64,000 nt of DNA from Halonotius roseus (GCF_006861655.1 NZ_SESI01000001.1:198328-262327); one strand, 5' to 3'. Positions 8,413 through 17,343 are shown, numbered from the stretch's first letter. Numbers and translations are program-made. Notes: generated by a model from the letters alone, not told the origin.

Positions 8413-9438
8413 TCAGTCGGCGGTCGGCGGCGAGGAGAGGTAGTCGTCGTTGACGACCCACTCACCATCCTCGTTGCGCACCATGTACTCGCCGTAGTAG
8501 GGAACGCGGTTGGCGACCGTCTCGCGGAACGTCTCGCGGATCTCCTCGCGGCTCATCTCACCCATCGATCGGAGGTCGTCGTTGCGATTCAAACAGCCCT
8601 TGAGGTAACCCTCGTGAGTGACGCGCACGCGATGGCAGTTCGCACAGAACGTGGGGTTTTCGACAGGGTCGACGATCTCGACCATCCCGCCGTTTGATTC
8701 GTCGATCTGCTCGTCGGCCGCGGCGTCGTCGCCGGCGATCCAGTAGCGCGTCCGGTCGTGCATCTCGCGGTGTTCGATACGCGCGGAGATGTTGGCCAGC
8801 CAGTCGTGGACGCGCTGAATATCGATATTCCACTCCGGGTTGCCCGTGAGTTCTGGCATATACTCGATCAGCTGGAGCCGGAGACCGTCGTTGTTGGCGG
8901 CGTGCTCGACCATCCCCTCGACGTAGCCCGCGGTGTGTTTGAAGACGACCATGTTGAGCTTGACCGGGGTGAGGCCAGCGTCGACAGCGGCCTCGACGCC
9001 CTCCAACACCTGTTCGTAGGCACCGGATTTCGTGATCTCGGCGAAAGCGTCGGGATCGATCGCGTCCTGTGAGACGTTGACGCGGTCAAGGCCGGCGTCT
9101 TTGAGGGCTTCGGCGCGCCCCGGCAGAAAGGTGCCGTTGGTCGTCATCGAGACCTCCATCGCCTCGGGCGTCCGGCGGATGATTTCCTCTAGATCCTGTC
9201 GCAACATCGGCTCGCCGCCGGTGAATTTGACCTTCCCAACGCCGAACTCCGCAACGACCTCCAAGAAGCGAACCACATCGTCGGCGGTCATCTCGTTGTC
9301 GTCGGGTTCCATCGGGCCGCGCGTGTCGCCAAGCCCCTCGTTGTGACAGTACACACAGTCGAAGTTACACCGGTCGGTCAGCGAGACGCGGACACCGGTG
9401 ACCTCCCGACCGAACTCATCTTCGAGCGGCCCGTCCAT
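8413..9438 (-). CDS. moaA: GTP 3',8-cyclase MoaA (molybdenum cofactor synthesis)
   Basis: A 341-residue radical SAM enzyme. The N-terminal CxxxCxxC (C24, C28, C31) binds the SAM-cleaving 4Fe-4S cluster, and the C-terminal [16 protein letters not shown] cysteines hold the second cluster that binds GTP. It makes 3',8-cyclo-GTP, the first step of molybdopterin synthesis. The SAM motif TGGEPMLR is present. The 3' end meets the transducer gene 21 bases away on the opposite strand. Confidence 0.92.
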   Translation of the reverse strand: MDGPLEDEFGREVTGVRVSLTDRCNFDCVYCHNEGLGDTRGPMEPDDNEMTADDVVRFLEVVAEFGVGKVKFTGGEPMLRQDLEEIIRRTPEAMEVSMTTNGTFLPGRAEALKDAGLDRVNVSQDAIDPDAFAEITKSGAYEQVLEGVEAAVDAGLTPVKLNMVVFKHTAGYVEGMVEHAANNDGLRLQLIEYMPELTGNPEWNIDIQRVHDWLANISARIEHREMHDRTRYWIAGDDAAADEQIDESNGGMVEIVDPVENPTFCANCHRVRVTHEGYLKGCLNRNDDLRSMGEMSREEIRETFRETVANRVPYYGEYMVRNEDGEWVVNDDYLSSPPTAD

Positions 9439-9612
9439 ATCCGAGCCTCCATCGCTGTCACAATTAAGTTCGGGGGTAGATTCGATGACAGCGTAACAGA
9501 AATTGATTTCACAGCGTGGGACAGTATGGATATTTCGTTACACACCACGAGCCGTACTGGGTGTGTGAGCGTCAGTCACATCTTTTATCGGCGGTTCAGC
9601 CCTGGAAGAGGT

Positions 9613-9990
9613 ATGTACACCGTCTCGGTAACCCGGAGCTTCGTCGCCCAACATTACCTGACCGTTCCGAACCCCGGCCCGGAGGGGGAGCTCCATTCCC
9701 ATCAGTTCACCGCCGAGGTGACGTTCCGCGGCCCGGAGCTCGGCGAGTACGGCTACCTGGTCGACATCGACGCGGTCATCGACGCTGTCGAGGGCGTCGT
9801 TGAGACGTTTCGAGATCAGACGCTGAACGAGCTGCCGGCCTTCGAGGGATTGAATCCGAGTGCCGAGCATTTCGCCCGGATCTTCGCCGACCGCCTCACC
9901 GACCGCCTCACCCCGGAGCCGGGGACGGAGCTCACGGTCGCACTGCAGGAAGACGACGTGGCAACCGTCAGCCACACCGAAACGCTGTGA
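9613..9990 (+). CDS. 6-pyruvoyltetrahydropterin synthase/QueD-like family protein
   Basis: A 125-residue T-fold protein. Zinc ligands are H14 (VAQHYL), H28 and H30 (LHSH). In QueD and classical PTPS a catalytic Cys sits four residues before the first His of HxH; here that position is Glu (E24), and the protein has no Cys there. C-terminal ELTVAL supports the fold. It could make a pterin for folate-like or archaeosine pathways. moaA, another GTP-using enzyme, is divergent next door. The start is the ATG at 9613; the longer frame back to 9343 overlaps moaA. Confidence 0.75.
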   Translation: MYTVSVTRSFVAQHYLTVPNPGPEGELHSHQFTAEVTFRGPELGEYGYLVDIDAVIDAVEGVVETFRDQTLNELPAFEGLNPSAEHFARIFADRLTDRLTPEPGTELTVALQEDDVATVSHTETL

Positions 9991-9992
9991 GA

Positions 9993-10772
9993 ATGGATAC
10001 AACTCGCAGCCGACTCGCCGTCGGGATCCTTATCGCCATGCTACTGACGACCAGCGGCCTCCTCCCACTCCCGATCGCCGCTTCGCCGTACGAAACGACG
10101 CCGCCGGCACCCTATCTCCACCAGGCGGTGCCCGACACCAGCGATCGATTCGATCGGCTGACCGCCGAATACGGCTTTAACCCTGACGATGCTGTCGACG
10201 CCTCGTCGTTGCCGCCGGCGAGCCGCCAGGTCGTCGAGCGAACGGTCGCTGGCTCGCCGGATGCCGATGGCTGGTACCGCTATGAGCTGCCGGTGTGTGT
10301 CGACGGCGTGCTTGTCTGTGATTCGGCCCGTGAGCCGCCGTCGGCGTTCACCTACGGAACCGCCCCGCCCGCGGAGATCTTCACCATCGTCGCCGTCGAC
10401 GGCGATCAGTATCTCTTCCAGACCGGTGTCCAGCCGGGTGCCGATACGACCGGTGATCTTCGCGGGCAGTCGGTCGGCATCTACACGTGGCTGGCCGGCC
10501 TGCTCCCGCTGGGCGTTCTCGTCGGCGCGGCGGCCGTCATCGGCCACCACAGCGATCGGCGGCGCGTCGCTAATCTCGTGGTCGGCCTCGGTGGCGTCGT
10601 CCTTGCGGTCGGTCTCGTGGTACCCTATCTCGTCGTCACCGATGTGGTCGCCTACGACGCCATCGCGTGGCCGCTGTTTGGGGCGGTGCTCGGTGCCGTT
10701 GGCGTCGCCCTCGTCGGGGTCGCATGGCTCGCGGCAGGGTATGCGGGAACGACAGGCACAACACCCTCGTAG
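9993..10772 (+). CDS. haloarchaeal membrane protein of unknown function
   Basis: A 259-residue protein with an N-terminal hydrophobic segment (about residues 9-28, probably a signal anchor), a soluble domain of about 130 residues facing outward with a Cys pair (LPVCVDGVLVCDSA) that could form a disulphide, then three membrane helices in the C-terminal third. It begins two bases after the PTPS-like stop; a GTG at 9987 is an alternative start that would overlap that stop. I recognise no family. Confidence 0.65.
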   Translation: MDTTRSRLAVGILIAMLLTTSGLLPLPIAASPYETTPPAPYLHQAVPDTSDRFDRLTAEYGFNPDDAVDASSLPPASRQVVERTVAGSPDADGWYRYELPVCVDGVLVCDSAREPPSAFTYGTAPPAEIFTIVAVDGDQYLFQTGVQPGADTTGDLRGQSVGIYTWLAGLLPLGVLVGAAAVIGHHSDRRRVANLVVGLGGVVLAVGLVVPYLVVTDVVAYDAIAWPLFGAVLGAVGVALVGVAWLAAGYAGTTGTTPS

Positions 10773-10872
10773 GCGACGGTACTGTCAGCGTGATGTCGAT
10801 AGCCGGTGCTCGTCGGCGTGAAAAATGAAAGAAAATCGGTAGTTGTCTGTGTCTGTAAGCGGCGAAACCGAC

Positions 10873-11067
10873 TTACAGGCGGGTCAGGTTCGAGGCCCGC
10901 GGGCCTTTCGGGGACTGCTCGATGTCGAACTCAACGTCCTGACCCTCTTCGAGGTCCGGGCCGCCGACGTCTTCCATGTGGAAGAACACGTCGTCGTCAG
11001 CATCGTCAGTATCAATAAAGCCGTAACCGCCAGTGTCGTTGAAGAAGTCAACCGTACCGTTTGCCAT
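10873..11067 (-). CDS. cspA: cold shock domain protein CspA
   Basis: A 64-residue cold-shock OB-fold: RNP1-like GGYGFIDTDD and RNP2-like DVFFHMEDV, with the terminal KGPRASNLTRL. It binds single-stranded RNA/DNA and probably acts as an RNA chaperone. It is a short, single-gene unit; the 160 bases upstream contain repeated GATCAG-type stretches but no other gene. Confidence 0.92.
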   Translation of the reverse strand: MANGTVDFFNDTGGYGFIDTDDADDDVFFHMEDVGGPDLEEGQDVEFDIEQSPKGPRASNLTRL

Positions 11068-11229
11068 TGCAACTTATCGGAGCGGCGATACGGATATAAG
11101 CGTTGTGAAGCACGGATCCGTGGGGCAGCCCCGCCGATTCCAGTACACAAGCGTGTATTGACACCGATCAGAAGCGTGCATTGACGCCGATCAGGCGTCC
11201 GTTGACACGTCAGAGAGTGTTAACGCCGA

Positions 11230-11889
11230 TCAGGAGCTACAGACGCGGTGGAGATCCTCAAGGGAGTCGATATCCCAGGTCGGCCAGACGTTGAGATCCC
11301 AGTCGGTGCGGTGGGGCCGGCGGATGAACGCCGAGTCGATGCCGGCGTTTTCGGCGGCCTTGATGTCGGACTCGTTGTCGCCGACGAACAGCGCGGAGTC
11401 GGCGTCGAGGTCGGCCAGCGCGCACTCAAGATAGTGCGGATTGGGCTTCCGGAGATCCAGGCTTTCGACGGTCGCCTCCCGGCCGTAGGCCGTCTCGAAG
11501 AGGCCACCGATCTCGAAGTGTTCCAGCAGGAAATCGACCGTCTCCTGTTGGTTGGAGCTGACGATACCGCAGGTCGCATCAAGCTCGTCTAACACACCGA
11601 GATCACCGTACGGCGTCTTGCGGCCGGCACGGGCTTCGGCCTGTTGGGCCCCAGACATCGTCTTATCGCGGACGCGCCAGAAGGTGTCAGGCTGTAGGTC
11701 GTAGGCCTCACACACGTCGGCGACGCTGCTGGGGGTCGCGCCGATCGTCATATCCTCGATGTGATCCGGGTCGGGGTCGCTCACGCCAAACTGTTCAAAC
11801 GTCTCCTCGGTCGCCGAACGCAGCACGTCAAACCGGGTACGGCCAACAAGGACACCGTCGTTGTCAAACACGACAGTATCATAACTCAT
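11230..11889 (-). CDS. HAD family hydrolase (phosphoglycolate phosphatase-like)
   Basis: A 219-residue HAD phosphatase. Motif I is DNDG (D9, D11), motif II is the Ser in GIVSSNQ, motif III is the Lys in RKPNP, and motif IV is GDNESD. The first acidic residue is followed by Asn-Asp rather than the usual Phe/Leu-Asp, which is common in haloarchaeal members. The substrate is unknown; a small phosphorylated metabolite is likely. Confidence 0.85.
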   Translation of the reverse strand: MSYDTVVFDNDGVLVGRTRFDVLRSATEETFEQFGVSDPDPDHIEDMTIGATPSSVADVCEAYDLQPDTFWRVRDKTMSGAQQAEARAGRKTPYGDLGVLDELDATCGIVSSNQQETVDFLLEHFEIGGLFETAYGREATVESLDLRKPNPHYLECALADLDADSALFVGDNESDIKAAENAGIDSAFIRRPHRTDWDLNVWPTWDIDSLEDLHRVCSS

Positions 11890-11934
11890 GGTTTTGTTAC
11901 CGGGGCCGCCGGCATAAGCGTTTCAGTCCGATTA

Positions 11935-13272
11935 TCAGGAGCCAAGCTCCTCGATCGCTGTCTCGACGTCCTCGTTTGTCACGGTGTCCTCGCGTTTCAG
12001 TGCCGAGCGGGCGGCCTCAGTGGCGACCTGCTCCATATCGGCCGCCGAGAGCCCCGTTGAGGCCTCGGCGATCCGCTTGGCGTCGAGGTCGTCGGCGCGG
12101 GGAGCATCGAGATGCGTATCAAAGATCGCCACGCGGGTTTTCGCGCCGGGGTTGCCGACCTCGATCTGCACCGACAGACGGCCGGAGCGCAACATCGCGG
12201 GATCGATCTGATCGCGGCGGTTTGTCGCCGCGACGATGACGATCCGGTCGTCGCTTTCGTTGATCTCGCTGACCTCCTCAAGGAACTGGTTGACCGTCTG
12301 GGTCTGATCTTGGTGTTGGTTCGCGCCGCCGCGTTCCGGGGTCAACGCGTCGATCTCGTCGATAAAGACCAGACAGGGCTGATGTTGGCGGGCTTCATCG
12401 AAGAGGGCGGCGACGTTTTGGGTGCTTTCGCCGAGCCACTTCGAGATGATGTCCGCGCCTTTGACGCCGACATAGTTGATCCCCAACTCGCCGGCCAAGG
12501 CCTTCGAGAGATAGGTCTTGCCGGTGCCAGGCGGCCCGTGGAGCAGAAAGCCGTTTTCGACCGAGAGCCCGTATTTGGCGTACTTTTCGGGCTCCCGGAG
12601 CGGCTCGATCACGCGTTCTTGGAGCTTTGTTTTGACCGACTCCATGCCGGCGACATCGTCGAAATCGATCGCCGGTGGGTCGGAGACATACTGGGTGCCA
12701 ACACCAGCTTGTTCAGCGCCGCCCGGCGATGCGTCATTTTGGCCGGGTTCCGGCTCCTCCCCGCCGGCGGAGTGTTCCTCGGTGGGATCGGGTGTCGCGT
12801 CGTCGGCCTGCGCTGTCGAGTTCTCGGGAGATGACTGGCTGTCGCCGGTGTCTGTGTCGGTTGTCGACGGTCGATCGGGGCGCACATCCGGTGAGAGGCC
12901 GGGGATACTGGTGACGATATGCGGCCGGTAATCCCGATGGGCCGTATCATCAAGGGTCAGCGAGCCGGCCGTCGAGGCGAGAACGAGCCCCCCGGCAGCA
13001 AGGCCGCCAAGGCCGACCGCCACCAGCGGGGGGTACTGCAACACCACGGCCGTAGCGGCGACAGCACCGCCGATACCGAGGACAACGACGGTCGTGTAGA
13101 TGACACCGACAGCCGGCCGGCGGCTGAAGGCATCGCGGACGCCGTAGCCGACCGTGCTCCACAGCCCGACAGCCACGAGCCACAACTCTGTGGCCCGACG
13201 GATGAACAGCCGGTGGCGCGGCTCGGTGGGTGAGTCGGCGGTCGCGTCGCCGTCTGGCTCCTGTTGACTCAT
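11935..13272 (-). CDS. membrane-anchored AAA ATPase (FtsH/Cdc48-type single AAA domain)
   Basis: A 445-residue protein: two membrane helices at about residues 47-100, a disordered acidic linker (about 120-200), then one AAA domain with Walker A GPPGTGKT near residue 240, Walker B LVFIDEID, a second region of homology ATNRRDQIDPAMLRSGR, and the C-terminal lid ending EELGS. There is no HExxH zinc protease as in FtsH. It probably unfolds or extracts membrane proteins for another protease. The start is M17 of the longest frame (13272), which follows the usual MSQQ-type acidic N-terminus. Confidence 0.8.
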   Translation of the reverse strand: MSQQEPDGDATADSPTEPRHRLFIRRATELWLVAVGLWSTVGYGVRDAFSRRPAVGVIYTTVVVLGIGGAVAATAVVLQYPPLVAVGLGGLAAGGLVLASTAGSLTLDDTAHRDYRPHIVTSIPGLSPDVRPDRPSTTDTDTGDSQSSPENSTAQADDATPDPTEEHSAGGEEPEPGQNDASPGGAEQAGVGTQYVSDPPAIDFDDVAGMESVKTKLQERVIEPLREPEKYAKYGLSVENGFLLHGPPGTGKTYLSKALAGELGINYVGVKGADIISKWLGESTQNVAALFDEARQHQPCLVFIDEIDALTPERGGANQHQDQTQTVNQFLEEVSEINESDDRIVIVAATNRRDQIDPAMLRSGRLSVQIEVGNPGAKTRVAIFDTHLDAPRADDLDAKRIAEASTGLSAADMEQVATEAARSALKREDTVTNEDVETAIEELGS

Positions 13273-14098
13273 TGCTGGTGTCGGGGCGAGGTTCCGTGAA
13301 CTTCGTTGATGCCGATACAATCAACTGTTGATAGCCGCCGACTAAAATCTCTCCCTCAGGAATCGGGGTAGTGTTCAGATTAGTGCGATTGGATTGCGAA
13401 CACCTCGAAAGCCCCCAGCGTCTCGACCACCGAAAGACTCGCTAACGCTCGTCTTTCGAGGTTCTGCTCGCTTCGCTCGCAGAACTCCCGGGACTCGCTG
13501 CGCTCCTCGTCGTTCGCGTTGCTCACTCCTGCGGTGCTTACGTCGTCACCAGAAATCAGAGATTTCTGGTTGGCTCACGAGAGCGCAGCTCTCGTGAACG
13601 TCCGGGTTCGCCGAGACGCCGGCCCCTTTCAATCCCACCCGGGTCGACAGGTCAGTCAGCTGCAGTCGGGCGGGACTGAAAGGGGCGACACGCTGGCGGA
13701 CGGCGGGCGACATAAGCACCGTAGCGAACGCAGTGAGCGAGGAGCGCAGCGATCCCCCCGACGCCAGCGCGTCGGGGCTTTCGAAGCGGTTCCTATTTCT
13801 CTGATTTATCTGAACACGACCGAATCGGTGTCAGCTAGCGTCGTCGACAACAGGGTCGCTCCCGTCCCGACGCAAAACAGATGCTGTCTCTTATCTGGGC
13901 TGGATCAACGGACAGTATCAAAACAAAAAATAGCTGTTTGGCGCGATGTGCCCGCTTCGAAAGGACTTCGTCATCGGTTTTGACGACTACCAGCCCACTC
14001 TAAATATCTAAGTTGATAATTTTGGAGCCACATTTAATGACCTCCTGACTGCAGATACAGGTATCGCCGTGCCTGTTCCGGGGCGGCGTAGTCACACT
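13273..14098. repeat. gene-free region with a large multi-hairpin inverted element (about 13405-13786)
   Basis: No credible gene lies here. Outer arms TCGAAAGCCCC (13405-13415) pair with GGGGCTTTCGA (13774-13784). Next, 13493-13546 pairs imperfectly with 13709-13755 (for example TGCGGTGCTTACGTCG against CGACATAAGCACCGTA). Inner arms GCCCCTTTCAATCCCACC (about 13622) and GGGACTGAAAGGGGC (13672-13686) pair. Perfect small hairpins lie at 13431-13458, 13461-13485, 13549-13569, 13576-13596 and 13758-13775. The right half resembles 1764-1853. The remainder up to the archaellin is AT-richer promoter DNA. Confidence 0.65.
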
Positions 14099-14677
14099 AT
14101 GTCCGAACCAGCGGCCCGTGGTCAAGTCGGGATCGGGACACTGATCGTCTTCATAGCGATGGTGCTCGTTGCGGCGATCGCCGCCGGCGTCCTGATCAAC
14201 ACGGCCGGGCTGTTGCAGGCACAAGCCCAGGCGACCGGCGAAGAGGCAACCGCCGAGGTCAGCAACGTTATTCAGCTCAAACACGCGATCGGCGAGGAGA
14301 CCACGAATAATGGTGAGATCGACGTGTTGAATGTGAGTATGCGGCTCACGCCGGGGTCGGATGCGATCAATCTCAGCGAATCGTCCTACACGCTTGAGGT
14401 TGATGGCAATGCGACCGTTGTTAGCGGCAACGATGCCACAACCAGTGGGATATCCTACTATGCTATCCAGGGAATAGCTGACAACGAGAACACGACCTTG
14501 GCAGATCAAAACGACCTCATAACCGCGCAGTTTGATCTCACCGAGATTCAGGGCGTGAGTCAACTCGATGAGCGAACCAAGGTCAGATTCGTTGCGATCG
14601 CCCCGGATGGTGGCACGACCTACAAGGAGTTCCGATCACCAAACATGATCGCCAACGGGGAATCGTACATCCTCTAA
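14099..14677 (+). CDS. archaellin (archaeal flagellin) family protein
   Basis: A 192-residue class III signal protein. The FlaK/PibD-type prepilin site is at [10 protein letters not shown], followed by the classic hydrophobic helix [20 protein letters not shown] (residues 17-36), then a secreted beta domain with several N-glycosylation sequons (NVS, NLS, NAT, NTT). It assembles into the archaellum filament. The start at 14099 gives a short positive leader. No other archaellum gene is nearby, so it is a lone copy. Confidence 0.88.
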   Translation: MSEPAARGQVGIGTLIVFIAMVLVAAIAAGVLINTAGLLQAQAQATGEEATAEVSNVIQLKHAIGEETTNNGEIDVLNVSMRLTPGSDAINLSESSYTLEVDGNATVVSGNDATTSGISYYAIQGIADNENTTLADQNDLITAQFDLTEIQGVSQLDERTKVRFVAIAPDGGTTYKEFRSPNMIANGESYIL

Positions 14678-14845
14678 TGGTTTTACCGTCCTACGATTCA
14701 GGCACGCGTCGATAAGTAGTTGCTCGCAGAGAGGTTGGATCTGAAACGATAGAGGTTCAAATCAAGGTGTGGAATCTGTATCAGTGAAAGCTAAACCGAC
14801 AACAGCCACTCTGTGCGGTCAAATTCGGCTTCGCAGAAGTCCAAG

Positions 14846-15024
14846 TGGGGACGGAGGGATTTGAACCCCCGATCGACTGATATCTCCGGTACGCGCCTCG
14901 GAACTCCAGAGGGTCGTCATCGCAAGCCGATGATCAGTCGGCCGCTCGGTATATCAGTCTGGAGTGTCGTCCCGGGCGCGTGGCCTCTGGAGTCAGTCGC
15001 CATGCCTGGCTTGGCCACGTCCCC
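14846..15024 (-). tRNA. tRNA-Trp (CCA) with a 105-base intron
   Basis: Read on the minus strand, the acceptor arms GGGGACG (15018-15024) and CGTCCCC (14847-14853) pair, with discriminator A at 14846. The anticodon CCA is at 14988-14990. The anticodon stem halves are ACTGA and TCAGT (14876-14880), and the T arm is GGGGGTTCAAATCCCTC. The intron is 14882-14986, inserted after position 37 as in other haloarchaeal tRNA-Trp genes. The mature tRNA is 74 bases without CCA. The intron has CTGA and GATGA boxes and a stretch complementary to the anticodon region. Confidence 0.93.
14882..14986 (-). ncRNA. tRNA-Trp intron with box C/D guide features
   Basis: The 105-base intron carries two CTGA (D/D' box) elements and a GCGATGACG (C/C'-like) element. 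CCTCTGGAGT follows that element and is complementary to the exon segment ACTCCAGAGG around the anticodon. In Haloferax the equivalent intron guides 2'-O-methylation of C34 and U39 of its own pre-tRNA; that role is inferred here from conservation of layout. Splicing would use a bulge-helix-bulge formed by the exon-intron junctions. Confidence 0.7.
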
Positions 15025-15095
15025 TCGCCAGCATCTTACCCGAACCACAGTAAAGGGGTTTCGGTCGCCACCGCCGACCCACACGCCGGGGGCGA

Positions 15096-15320
15096 CTACT
15101 CGGCCTCGCTGTCGTGCCACTCACAGTCCTGGCACTTGTAGCCGGTGACAAACGACGTGACGCTCGGCATATAGCCAACCGTCAACACGTTGCCGCCACA
15201 GTCCGGACACTCCCGATCGGCGTCCTCGATCTCGGTTGCTTCCATCGGCGACTCCCCTTCGATCAGCTCGGCCAGCGATTCGGCGGTCACCATGCGCCCC
15301 TCAACGACGCGATTGCTCAT
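15096..15320 (-). CDS. small zinc ribbon protein (haloarchaeal family, DUF5795-like)
   Basis: A 74-residue protein with two CxxC pairs, DRECPDCGG and YKCQDCEW, about 25 residues apart, forming a zinc ribbon. The N-terminal MSNRVVEGRMVTAE..LAELIEG is a conserved haloarchaeal lead-in. It lies 70 bases from tRNA-Trp on the same strand. Function is unknown; it may be a nucleic-acid or protein-binding microprotein. The DUF assignment is from memory of the family pattern. Confidence 0.75.
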   Translation of the reverse strand: MSNRVVEGRMVTAESLAELIEGESPMEATEIEDADRECPDCGGNVLTVGYMPSVTSFVTGYKCQDCEWHDSEAE

Positions 15321-15421
15321 ATCGATCCGGTAACGGCGGCGACACCAAAGACCTGTCGTGGTGCAGAGAGCAAGGCCACCGACACGGCCGGTCGTCGCGT
15401 CCGAGCTGTGGGAGTCCCGCC

Positions 15422-15568
15422 TCAGGCTTCGACCCAGATCGTCTCAATCCCGCAGTTCGGACAGTCGTGGAGCGTCTCTAATGGCTCATCGTCGTCAGTT
15501 GCCTCCTCGTCGTCGACCGACGCGGTCGCTGTGTCACCGCAGATGAGACATTCGAATTCGACCTTCAT
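15422..15568 (-). CDS. CPxCG-type small zinc finger protein (48 aa)
   Basis: The frame from ATG at 15568 to TGA at 15422 encodes 48 residues: MKVEFECLICGD near the start and HDCPNCGIETIWVEA at the end, with an acidic loop between. The two CxxC knuckles form one zinc site. It lies 101 bases upstream of the other zinc ribbon gene on the same strand, and the coding sequence has a typical acidic haloarchaeal composition. It is likely a real CPxCG microprotein although very short. Confidence 0.7.
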   Translation of the reverse strand: MKVEFECLICGDTATASVDDEEATDDDEPLETLHDCPNCGIETIWVEA

Positions 15569-15734
15569 GCGTCGATACTACCCATTCCCAGCCGATATAT
15601 CTAACTCGATTGCTGGACAGCGACGACAGACTCACCGACGGGTCAGTATCAGGATCGATTCGGGGTGAGCCGATCGGTGAGGCGATCGCAAAACCTGATG
15701 CTGCACGTCCCGGATCCCGATTGTTCACCGATAG

Positions 15735-16457
15735 CTACTCGTCGGGCATCCACGCTGGCCGGCTCACCGTCGCCGTTCCGACCTCCGAAAGGTCGTATCT
15801 TTCCTGTCTGCTGTTTCCGTCGCTTGCTCTCGTGATATTGTATTCCGCGATGAACCCTTCCTCGGCAACGGTGATCTGGCCGGTCGCAGTGTCGAACGGG
15901 ATCGAATCAGGATCTCTGAAACCGGTCACTGTGTACCTGACGGCCGTCGTTTCCTCAACGGTGACCGTTTTTGTCGCGTTCATTTCGAGATACACTAGGG
16001 GTCGTCGCAACTGCTCGTGTGAGGCGATGCGCTCAGGGTTCCAGTTTTCGCCGGGATTCCGACTCAGTTCGCCCGTCGTTCGGTCGTACTCGAAGACGCC
16101 CGCCGAACTGTAATAGTAGTGTTCGTCGGCCCCAAACAGCGTGTCGCTAAATCGCACCAAAGCGGTGCCAGCGTCGGTATCCAGCGTTCTCACTATCGTC
16201 CGGTTGCTGTCGTCGTCGGCAGTGGTAAATCGGCTCCTGCGGGACGTGTTCTCCACTGCCGTTCGATGTGTCCGTATCGCGCTTCCGAGATCCGTCATTC
16301 CCTCCTGTGACCACCCCGATGGATACGAAAACTCCTCCACTGTCGTTTCGGGCCCCGGCGACTGTTGATCCGTCAGGGGTGAGCCAGCACAGCCAGCGAG
16401 CATGAGGACAACGGCCAGTAGTGTCACAGAACGAGCCGCTTGCATGCGGGTGACCAT
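15735..16457 (-). CDS. haloarchaeal lipoprotein of unknown function
   Basis: A 240-residue exported protein with a signal peptide ending in lipobox LMLAGC (Cys at about 23), so it should be lipid-anchored on the outer face. The mature part (SAIRTHRTAVENTSRRSRFTT.., YYYSSAGVFEYDRTTGELSR) resembles a haloarchaeal lipoprotein family (DUF7537-like) with a possible LolA-like beta fold. A start four codons later (16445) is possible. It is monocistronic. Confidence 0.7.
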   Translation of the reverse strand: MVTRMQAARSVTLLAVVLMLAGCAGSPLTDQQSPGPETTVEEFSYPSGWSQEGMTDLGSAIRTHRTAVENTSRRSRFTTADDDSNRTIVRTLDTDAGTALVRFSDTLFGADEHYYYSSAGVFEYDRTTGELSRNPGENWNPERIASHEQLRRPLVYLEMNATKTVTVEETTAVRYTVTGFRDPDSIPFDTATGQITVAEEGFIAEYNITRASDGNSRQERYDLSEVGTATVSRPAWMPDE

Positions 16458-16638
16458 ACCGACAATGGACAGAAACCGATCAAAACAGTTGGGAAGTCGA
16501 TATCGAAGTAGTCCGTCTATGGAGTCCGAATCGCTTTGGGTCGCGTAACTGGCTGTCGCCGTCTGACAGTCGGTTCGCGTGAGATCGATTAATCAGGTGT
16601 GAGGCCACATCCCATTGACTGCTCGAAAACGGTTGCTG

Positions 16639-17343
16639 CTACGGGTCGGTCGTTTCGGGTGCTTGGTCGCGCCGGACGACCAACACCGGGCCGACCGAGG
16701 CGGCAGCCACACGCTCGGCCTCATCGCCGAAGACGAGCGATCGCAGCGATGGGGCTGCCTCGCCGATCACAATCGCGTCGTGAGTTGGTGCCGCATCCAT
16801 CAGCGAATCGAACGGCGAACCGGCCGCAGTCGACGTGTTCGTGTCGATCCCGGCCTCACGGAGCTGAGTCCCAGCAGTTTCTAAGCGGTCGTCGGCCGCC
16901 GCTTCGGGGTCGCCTGCGAGCAACAGCGTCACGTCGATATCGCGGTCACCGATCAGCTCCGTGACAAAGTCGGTGATCCGGTCGACAGCAACGTCGCCGG
17001 ACAGCGAAACGAGCAGGTCGTCGACATCGCCGGTCATCCCGGAGATCGCAAACGCGTTGGCGGCGAGTTCGTCAGCGACCCGCCGCACCGTCTGCTCGCG
17101 GTCGTGCGTAAATACGAGCCGGTGGTCGGCCGCGCCGCCGGCCGCCCGGAACTCCTCGCTGAGGTCTTCGAGGGCGGCGGTCGCCCGCTCCTCGAACTGG
17201 TGGCGGGCCTGATCCGGCGGCGTCTGCTCGGGCAGGACGTGATAGCCGAGGACAGTCACATCCATCGTGCCCAGCAGGCTCATCAGTCCTGGTGCGACCG
17301 TCTTTCCGTCGAGGACTTCGACGGGGACGAGGACGCGGCTCAT
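16639..17343 (-). CDS. universal stress protein (UspA) domain protein
   Basis: A 234-residue protein with a UspA-like alpha/beta fold: MSRVLVPVEVLDGKTV at the start and GEAAPSLRSLVFGDEAERVAAASVGPVLVVRR at the end, near the usual ATP-binding Gx2Gx9G position. Its ATG shares one base with the stop of the permease (TAATG), so the two are translationally coupled. In haloarchaea a Usp is often paired or fused with a cationic amino acid transporter, where it may sense nucleotide and regulate transport. The long overlapping frame to 18402 is not coding. Confidence 0.85.
   Translation of the reverse strand: MSRVLVPVEVLDGKTVAPGLMSLLGTMDVTVLGYHVLPEQTPPDQARHQFEERATAALEDLSEEFRAAGGAADHRLVFTHDREQTVRRVADELAANAFAISGMTGDVDDLLVSLSGDVAVDRITDFVTELIGDRDIDVTLLLAGDPEAAADDRLETAGTQLREAGIDTNTSTAAGSPFDSLMDAAPTHDAIVIGEAAPSLRSLVFGDEAERVAAASVGPVLVVRRDQAPETTDP

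Noticed and set aside
13405..13786. CRISPR array
   Set aside because: The hairpins differ from each other and are not regularly spaced repeats with unique spacers.
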